Made by a program: the position numbers and the translations under genes
Assembly (NCBI RefSeq): GCF_001905655.1
Contig: NZ_JMHT01000037.1
Span: 37,571 to 101,570, forward strand
Length of the DNA stretch: 64,000 bases
Direction of reading: 5' to 3'
Origin: Mycobacterium sp. ST-F2
GTDB taxonomy: Bacteria > Actinomycetota > Actinomycetes > Mycobacteriales > Mycobacteriaceae
Part shown: positions 59,659-64,000 of the stretch, one piece after another
Position numbering within the stretch: position 1 is the stretch's first letter
Layout of the letters: each line of letters begins with the position of its first letter
The notes under the pieces: model-generated
What the model was told of the DNA's origin: nothing
Database searches by the model: none
Seen by the model: only the letters and a program-made list of their open reading frames with translations

Positions 59659-61368
59659 GTGACCATCACCATCGAAACGGCGCCGGTCGACGAACATGGC
59701 CGGCTCATGCACGCCGACGATCCGATCGCCCAGACCTGTCTGGCGGTCAGGCGGCTGGAATCGGCGCTCGCGCATCGCGATCTACCGGCATCTGCGATCA
59801 CGGCGATCCTGCTGCTCACTGCCGAGCCGAGCGCAGCCGGCGACCTTGTCGACGTCGTTGCGGAGGAGCTTGACCGGCTGCGGTCCAGCGCTTCTGTCGG
59901 CATCGGCCCGGATGACGGCATTGATGTCGAGCCCGGCATGCTCGTTCGTCTCAAAGCGGACGTCGACGTTTCAATCATTACCGAAAAGGAAAGAAGCACA
60001 ATGTATTCCACCAATGCCGAGGTCGACGCCCTGAGTGAGTTGCGGTCGGTGCTGGTTCCCGGTGATGCCGGATATGCCGACGCCTGCCGAGCCTGGAATC
60101 TCGCAGTCAGCCAACGTCCGGCCGCTGTTGCGGTGCCCGAGTCGATCGAAGACGTCGCACGGGTGGTCCGCGCGGCGGCGGCGACTGGTCTGCGGATCGT
60201 CCCGCAGAGCACCGGACATGCCGCGTCGGCGCTCGCCGACGTCGACTTCTCCGGGGTGCTGCTGCTTCGGATGCACAAACTTACGGGCGTCACCGTCGAT
60301 CCGGCCACGCGGACCGCGCGAGTGCTCGGCGGGACTGTCTGGTGTGACGTGGTCGAGGCGGCTGCGCCGCACGAACTCACCGCATTGCACGGCAGCGCGG
60401 GGGACGTGGCGGTCGCCGGCTACGTGCTCGGCGGCGGACTTTCGTTCTTCGCGCGCGAATACGGATTCACGACGAACACCGTGCGGGCCATTGAGGTCGT
60501 CACCGCGTCGGGGGACCTGATCCGGGCGACACCAGCACGCCATACCGAGCTGTTCTGGGCATTGCGTGGTGGCGGCGGAAATTTCGGGGTTGTGGTCGCG
60601 ATAGAGCTTGAGCTGCTGTCGATTTCAGATGTGGTCGCCGGAATGTTGCTGTGGGACATGGATCAGGCGCCCGACGTCCTGCGCGCGTGGGTGTCCTGGA
60701 CCGAGTCGGTGCCCGAGACCGTCACCACGAACATCCGGCTGATGCGATTCCCCGCCGTGCCCGAACTGCCGCCGTTCCTCAGCGGACGCAGCCTCGTCGT
60801 GATCGACGGTGCTGTCCATGAGAGCGACGAGCGGGCGACCGAACTGCTGGCGCCGCTGCGAGCTCTCGAGCCTGAACTCGACACGTTCGGTCGCATCCCC
60901 GCCGCCGGATTACTTGCGGTGCATATGGATCCGCCCGGTCCGACGGCGGGGGTCAGTGATCACTGCATGGTGATTGGGCTCCCGGAGGCGGCTGTGGCCG
61001 CATTGCTCGATGCCGCGGGCCCCGGTGTCGAGACGTCGCTGCTGTTCGCCGAGCTTCGACACGTGGGTGGTGCAGTGGCTCGCCCGCACGACGCAGCCTT
61101 GGCGAGGCTCGACGGTGAGTACGCGTTGTTCGCGCTTTCCGAGGCGCCGACGCCCGAACTGCAGCGCGTCGGTGAAGTGCAGACGCGTTCTGTTGTCGAC
61201 GCGCTACGGCCCTGGTCGACGGGACGGTGCTACCCCAACTTTGCCGAACGCCCTACGGGCGTTGAGGATTCGAGCCCGTTCGACGTCCCGACGCGGCAGC
61301 GGCTGACCCGGGTGCGCGATGTTTACGACCCCGACCGGCTCTGGGTGGCGGCACATCCGATCGGGTGA
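59659..61368 (+). CDS. RidA-like domain joined in frame to a BBE-type FAD oxidoreductase
   Basis: One continuous frame of 569 codons has two parts. Residues 1-114 (GTG at 59659) look RidA-like: HADDPIAQTCLAVRRLESAL, AITAILLLTAE and a strand near VEPGMLVRLKADVDV. From M115 (60001) it is a BBE/vanillyl-alcohol-type FAD oxidase, with VPESIEDVARVVRAA, STGHAA (flavin-linking His), a GYVLGGGLSFFAREYGF block and the C-terminal YPNFAERP. The second Cys link of bicovalent BBE enzymes is not visible. A ribosome-site-like AAGGAAAG lies just before ATG 60001, so the oxidase (455 residues) may also be made separately. Confidence 0.8.
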   Translation: MTITIETAPVDEHGRLMHADDPIAQTCLAVRRLESALAHRDLPASAITAILLLTAEPSAAGDLVDVVAEELDRLRSSASVGIGPDDGIDVEPGMLVRLKADVDVSIITEKERSTMYSTNAEVDALSELRSVLVPGDAGYADACRAWNLAVSQRPAAVAVPESIEDVARVVRAAAATGLRIVPQSTGHAASALADVDFSGVLLLRMHKLTGVTVDPATRTARVLGGTVWCDVVEAAAPHELTALHGSAGDVAVAGYVLGGGLSFFAREYGFTTNTVRAIEVVTASGDLIRATPARHTELFWALRGGGGNFGVVVAIELELLSISDVVAGMLLWDMDQAPDVLRAWVSWTESVPETVTTNIRLMRFPAVPELPPFLSGRSLVVIDGAVHESDERATELLAPLRALEPELDTFGRIPAAGLLAVHMDPPGPTAGVSDHCMVIGLPEAAVAALLDAAGPGVETSLLFAELRHVGGAVARPHDAALARLDGEYALFALSEAPTPELQRVGEVQTRSVVDALRPWSTGRCYPNFAERPTGVEDSSPFDVPTRQRLTRVRDVYDPDRLWVAAHPIG

Positions 61369-61388
61369 TTTGCGCCTGGGGAGCGCCG

Positions 61389-61411
61389 CATGGCGCCCGG
61401 TCGGCGCCATG
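61389..61411. terminator. Hairpin after the FAD oxidase gene
   Basis: CATGGCGCC (61389-61397) and GGCGCCATG (61403-61411) are perfect 9-base arms around CGGTC, starting 20 bases after the oxidase stop. There is no T-run; mycobacterial terminators often lack one. Confidence 0.55.
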
Positions 61412-61540
61412 GCCGAGTTCGACCTGATCACAGGACATTCCCGCCGGGAGAACATCCCCTTGAGCGTTACCCCGCGCGACAGCTGACCGCGAGGTACCCT
61501 CCGCGTTGAACACTGCCTTGAGGCACGAAGGGGACTAACG

Positions 61541-62185
61541 GTGAAGATCAAATTTGTGGCGCCCATCGGCGTCGTCGCAGTCGCTTTGGGCATGGCCGGT
61601 GTGACGGCGGGTCCCGCCTCGGCGGCCAACAACATCAAGCCGTTCGGTCAGCAGGAGACGCTGAACGAGATCGGCTACACGGTCAAGGGCCTCAAGCCGA
61701 GTTCGGACCCCGTGCCGCACAACGGCCGGCTCTACTCGGCGACGGTGACGGTCGAAGGGGTCGGAGGCTGGGCGAACCCGATCGTCGGTTTCTTCAACGC
61801 CCGAGCCGAGAGCGGCGCGAACTACCGGGTCATCGGCGGCGGCGTGCCGTCGGCACCTCCCGGAGGGACGACGACCGGCAAGCTGTACTTCGACGTCGTC
61901 GGCGACGTGCCGAACAGCGTCGTCTACAACGACGGCTTCCAGGACCTTCTGGTGTGGGTGCCTCGCCCTTCCGCGAGTGTCGTAGCTGCTGCCGACGCCG
62001 ACGAAGACGTCGTCGGGACCAGCGAGATCATCACCGCACCGGCCGCCGAGAGCACGCCGCCTGCCGAGGGGACGCCGACCGGAGGCAATTTCTTCGCCCC
62101 TGAAGTCGTCGCTCCGCCACCCTTCGAACTCACCGAAGCCGAAGTGGCTTCACCGGGATACAACGAAGGCGGCGGCCGCCGCTGA
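61541..62185 (+). CDS. Secreted MPT63/DUF1942-family protein with extended tail
   Basis: This 214-residue secreted protein has a signal peptide cut near ASA-AN (about residue 28) and an Ig-like MPT63 domain (GRLYSATVTVEGVGG, FFNARAESGANYRVIGGG, TTGKLYFDVVGDVPNSVVYN, DLLVWVP). It continues about 60 residues beyond the usual end of MPT63 with an acidic Ala/Pro/Glu-rich tail ending NEGGGRR. The GTG follows a GAAGGGGAC site. MPT63 is a major culture-filtrate antigen of M. tuberculosis with unknown function. Confidence 0.9.
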   Translation: MKIKFVAPIGVVAVALGMAGVTAGPASAANNIKPFGQQETLNEIGYTVKGLKPSSDPVPHNGRLYSATVTVEGVGGWANPIVGFFNARAESGANYRVIGGGVPSAPPGGTTTGKLYFDVVGDVPNSVVYNDGFQDLLVWVPRPSASVVAAADADEDVVGTSEIITAPAAESTPPAEGTPTGGNFFAPEVVAPPPFELTEAEVASPGYNEGGGRR

Positions 62186-62200
62186 GCGATCTTTGATTGC

Positions 62201-62338
62201 CTACCAACAGAAGTCGCACGAATCCTGACGGACATTCGGCGGGTTGTCGCCGTCCCACACGCCGCTGGGCAGGTGGCCCTGATAGGGCGCTTGCCCACGT
62301 CGCCGGCGCGGCGGCTGTCGGTGCTGCGACTCGTCGGT
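62201..62338 (-). pseudogene. Remnant of a small secreted protein gene
   Basis: A short minus-strand reading contains QAPYQGHLPSGVWDGDNPPN, then VRQDSCDFCW and a stop at 62201. The composition (Trp, Asn, paired Cys at the end, GC-rich third positions) looks protein-like. The frame is closed by a TGA immediately upstream and has no start codon, so it appears to be a 3' fragment or a frameshifted gene. I do not recognise the family. Confidence 0.3.
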
Positions 62339-62448
62339 TCATGATCGGCTGCGTCCTGGTCTAGGTTGGTGGCCACAGACTGCGACAGGGCGCTTGGGGA
62401 AGTCCTGGAACGAAAAGGCGTGCTGAACCGCACCTGCAAGTTTGGAGA

Positions 62449-62469
62449 GTGCCCCCGGCAGGATTCGAA
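62449..62469 (-). repeat. tRNA 3'-end remnant, probable attachment site
   Basis: On the minus strand these 21 bases spell a tRNA T-loop (TTCGAAT), the 3' half of a T-stem (CCTGC), acceptor strand CGGGGGC and discriminator A. The 5' half of the T-stem (GCAAA) no longer pairs fully and no D-arm or anticodon follows, so it is not a working tRNA. The sequence suits the end of a tRNA starting GCCCCCG, perhaps tRNA-Arg. It lies 157 bases before an integrase gene, as expected for one end of an element integrated in a tRNA gene. The rest of 62339-62590 holds nothing else I can identify. Confidence 0.6.
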
Positions 62470-62591
62470 TTTGCCGGATGGCCTCGTGCAATCTTGCCGG
62501 TGACCTCGGCGAACCCGTCGAAACAGTGATCTAGCTGCGGCAACGGTTGTTCTGGTCTGTGTGGTTCTGTGGGGTTCCGTTAGGGTGACTA

Positions 62592-62611
62592 TTGCACGGA
62601 GGTTGCACGGA
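62592..62611 (+). repeat. Direct repeat TTGCACGGA before the integrase gene
   Basis: TTGCACGGA occurs at 62592-62600 and 62603-62611, an 11-base (one helical turn) period, just upstream of the integrase ribosome site. One-turn spacing suits a protein-binding pair, either integrase arm-type sites or an operator for the integrase gene. Confidence 0.5.
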
Positions 62612-62625
62612 GCGGAGGGCATGCA

Positions 62626-63795
62626 ATGGCGGTCAAGGGTGAGCGGACGCGGCGGCAGTTCGGGCGGCTGCGGCAGTTGCCGTCAGGACGGCATCAGGCC
62701 AGCTATCTGCACCACGGGACGGTCTACAAGGCTCCGGCGACGTTCCCGACCAAGGGCAGCGCCGTGCATTGGTTGCAGGCCGAGGCCGACTTGATCGAGC
62801 TGGACCGGCGCAACCCCGGCACCTGGTCGCCACCTGCCGAGCGGGCCGCCCGCCGTGAAGCGGAGAAGCTGACCCTGCGCGACTACGCCAAGACGTGGCT
62901 GGAGAACAAAACCAAGCTGTCCCGCCGGACCCGCGACAACTACCGGGGACACCTGGACAACAACATCCTTCCGGCGCTCGGTGATCGGGGACTGGCCGAG
63001 GTGACCCCGGAGGATGTGCGGACCTGGTTCGCCGGTCTGGGGAACACACACGAGACCCGCAACGCGCAGGCGTATGCCGTCCTGAACGGGGTGTTCAACA
63101 CCGCGTTGGCCGACGACCTGATCGAACGTAACCCGTGCCGTATCCGGGGAGCCGCGCAGGTGAAGCACGCCAAGCGGTCGGTGGTGTTGCTCGATGCCGC
63201 CCAACTGACCGAGCTGGCGGCGGCGATGCCGGAGCCGCTGCGGCTGGCCGTTCTGCTGGCCGGGTGGTGCGGGCTGCGTAAGGGGGAGATTTTCGCGCTG
63301 CGTCGGGCCGATATCGCCGCCGACGGCTCGACCGTGAGCATTGAGCGGGCCGTCACGTATCGAGACGGCAAGTTCGACGTTGGCCCGACCAAGACGCGGG
63401 AGTCCCGCCGGGTGGTGTCGGTGCCGCCGCATGTCCGGCAGGCCGTCCTGGACCACCTGGAGAATCACACCGCCGCCGCTCCCGGCTCCCTGGTGTTCAT
63501 CGACCCGGCGACGGGCAGCTACTCCGGCGAGTGGCAGTTCCGGGTGCCGTGGGACGCAGCACGGGCGGCAATTGGCAAGCCAAACTTGCACTTTCACGAT
63601 CTGCGACATGCTGCCGGTGTGATGGCCGCGCAGACCGGCGCGACGTTGCGGGAGCTGATGGACCGCCTGGGGCACACGTCGCCGAACATGAGCATGCGCT
63701 ACCAGCACACCGCCGAGGGCCGAGCCGCTGCGCTGGCCGACCGGCTGTCGGCACTGGCCAAGGCCGGGGCCGACAAACCCGAGTCGCTCGGATAA
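62626..63795 (+). CDS. Phage-type tyrosine integrase
   Basis: This 389-residue recombinase has an N-terminal arm-binding part (to about 75), a SAM-like core-binding domain (about 80-165; LTLRDYAKTWLENKTKLSRRTRDNY) and a catalytic domain. Catalytic residues visible are R in GWCGLRKGEIFALR near 222, HDLRH near 325-329, H in LGHTS near 351 and nucleophile Y in MRYQHTAEG near 360. It has the plan of mycobacteriophage and actinobacterial element integrases that insert into tRNA genes. GGAGGG precedes the ATG. Transcription leads away from the tRNA remnant into the element. Confidence 0.94.
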   Translation: MAVKGERTRRQFGRLRQLPSGRHQASYLHHGTVYKAPATFPTKGSAVHWLQAEADLIELDRRNPGTWSPPAERAARREAEKLTLRDYAKTWLENKTKLSRRTRDNYRGHLDNNILPALGDRGLAEVTPEDVRTWFAGLGNTHETRNAQAYAVLNGVFNTALADDLIERNPCRIRGAAQVKHAKRSVVLLDAAQLTELAAAMPEPLRLAVLLAGWCGLRKGEIFALRRADIAADGSTVSIERAVTYRDGKFDVGPTKTRESRRVVSVPPHVRQAVLDHLENHTAAAPGSLVFIDPATGSYSGEWQFRVPWDAARAAIGKPNLHFHDLRHAAGVMAAQTGATLRELMDRLGHTSPNMSMRYQHTAEGRAAALADRLSALAKAGADKPESLG

Positions 63796-63832
63796 CTTCC
63801 GGCACAATACAATTCGTTCTGACGCACCCTGC

Positions 63833-63860
63833 TTGACTCTCGCCTAGGGGCGTGTACAGT
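63833..63860 (+). promoter_or_regulatory. Strong sigma-A-like promoter after the integrase gene
   Basis: TTGACT (63833-63838) and TACAGT (63855-63860) are separated by 16 bases. Both match mycobacterial sigma-A consensus well. It points right, into the presumed element, and would give a transcript starting near 63867 with no start codon and ribosome site that I can pair within the window. Confidence 0.65.
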
Positions 63861-63909
63861 CGCCGGTGACTTAGCGCAATGACCCAGAGTGGCGGGTGGC
63901 GCGAAGTTT

Positions 63910-63942
63910 CCGGGTAGCGGTCCCCGATGGACGGCGACCCGG
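63910..63942 (+). ncRNA. Hairpin in the transcribed leader
   Basis: CCGGGT (63910-63915) pairs with ACCCGG (63937-63942), and inside it GTCC (63920-63923) pairs with GGAC (63929-63932) around CCGAT; the 4-base sides between them (AGCG, GGCG) form an internal loop. It lies about 45 bases downstream of a strong promoter start. It may be part of a structured leader or a small RNA that continues beyond 64000. I do not recognise an RNA family. Confidence 0.4.
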
Positions 63943-64000
63943 ATTCCACGGCTAGGAGCTTGGGTCGGTAAGCCGTTGGTGGGGTGAGGTCGTCGAAGGT

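Noticed and set aside
59514..60380. Minus-strand frame opposite the RidA-FAD gene
   Set aside because: Ser/Arg-rich translation with no motif, opposite a strong coding signal.
62449..62530. Functional tRNA gene at the integrase boundary
   Set aside because: Only the 3' T-loop and acceptor part is present. The 5' T-stem does not pair fully and no anticodon or D-arm can be found.

Overview
The window reads as chromosomal DNA of a high-GC, rapidly growing mycobacterium (Mycolicibacterium-like). The evidence is gene content and order. Positions 6.2-24.9 kb follow the Mycobacterium tuberculosis order Rv1272c to Rv1283c: an ABC exporter pair, lprB, lprC, a SixA-type phosphatase, an SbcD/SbcC-like pair, a GMC oxidoreductase and oppABCD. 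cysD, cysNC and an Rrf2 regulator (Rv1285-Rv1287 in M. tuberculosis) come later. A MoeY-like protein and a GGDEF/EAL protein resemble Rv1355c/Rv1354c, and an MPT63-type secreted protein lies near the right end. These assignments come from recalled families; no search was run.

Layout. 0-6 kb: a cytochrome P450 with a good terminator, divergent from a ThiF-nitroreductase fusion, which converges on a GAF-GGDEF-EAL protein with an eroded EAL site. 6-25 kb: the conserved block above, interrupted by an acyl-CoA-dehydrogenase-type flavoprotein and an alpha/beta hydrolase. 25-26 kb: a segmental duplication holding two paralogous 81-residue proteins and a decayed fragment of oppB. 26-33.6 kb: a two-component system running directly into a membrane glycosylation cassette (GT39, GT2-GtrA fusion, GT39). 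33.7-39 kb: a thioesterase, a large cyclase/ATPase/LuxR regulator and a divergent P450 sharing a complex palindrome. 39-42.8 kb: the sulfate-activation operon cysD-cysNC-cysQ behind a near-consensus promoter.

42.8-52.3 kb: a membrane protein with a diiron-type hydrolase and a divergent TetR regulator, a small lipoprotein, an isochorismatase, the Rrf2 regulator, a glyoxalase, a nitronate monooxygenase, a secreted DUF4232-type protein, and a three-gene sensory operon. 52.4-61.4 kb: an LLM flavin oxidoreductase with an M20 amidohydrolase, a large secreted sugar-dehydrogenase-like PKD protein, a small membrane protein, a GAF-LuxR regulator, and an open frame joining a RidA-like domain to a BBE-type FAD oxidase. 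61.5-64 kb: the MPT63-like gene, a tRNA 3'-end remnant on the minus strand, a phage-type tyrosine integrase, then a strong promoter and a hairpin-rich leader. I read this as the left edge of an integrated element that continues to the right.

The parts most worth follow-up are the tandem small-protein duplication beside the opp operon, the sensor-linked glycosylation cassette, the RidA-FAD joined frame, and the integrated-element boundary with its structured leader.
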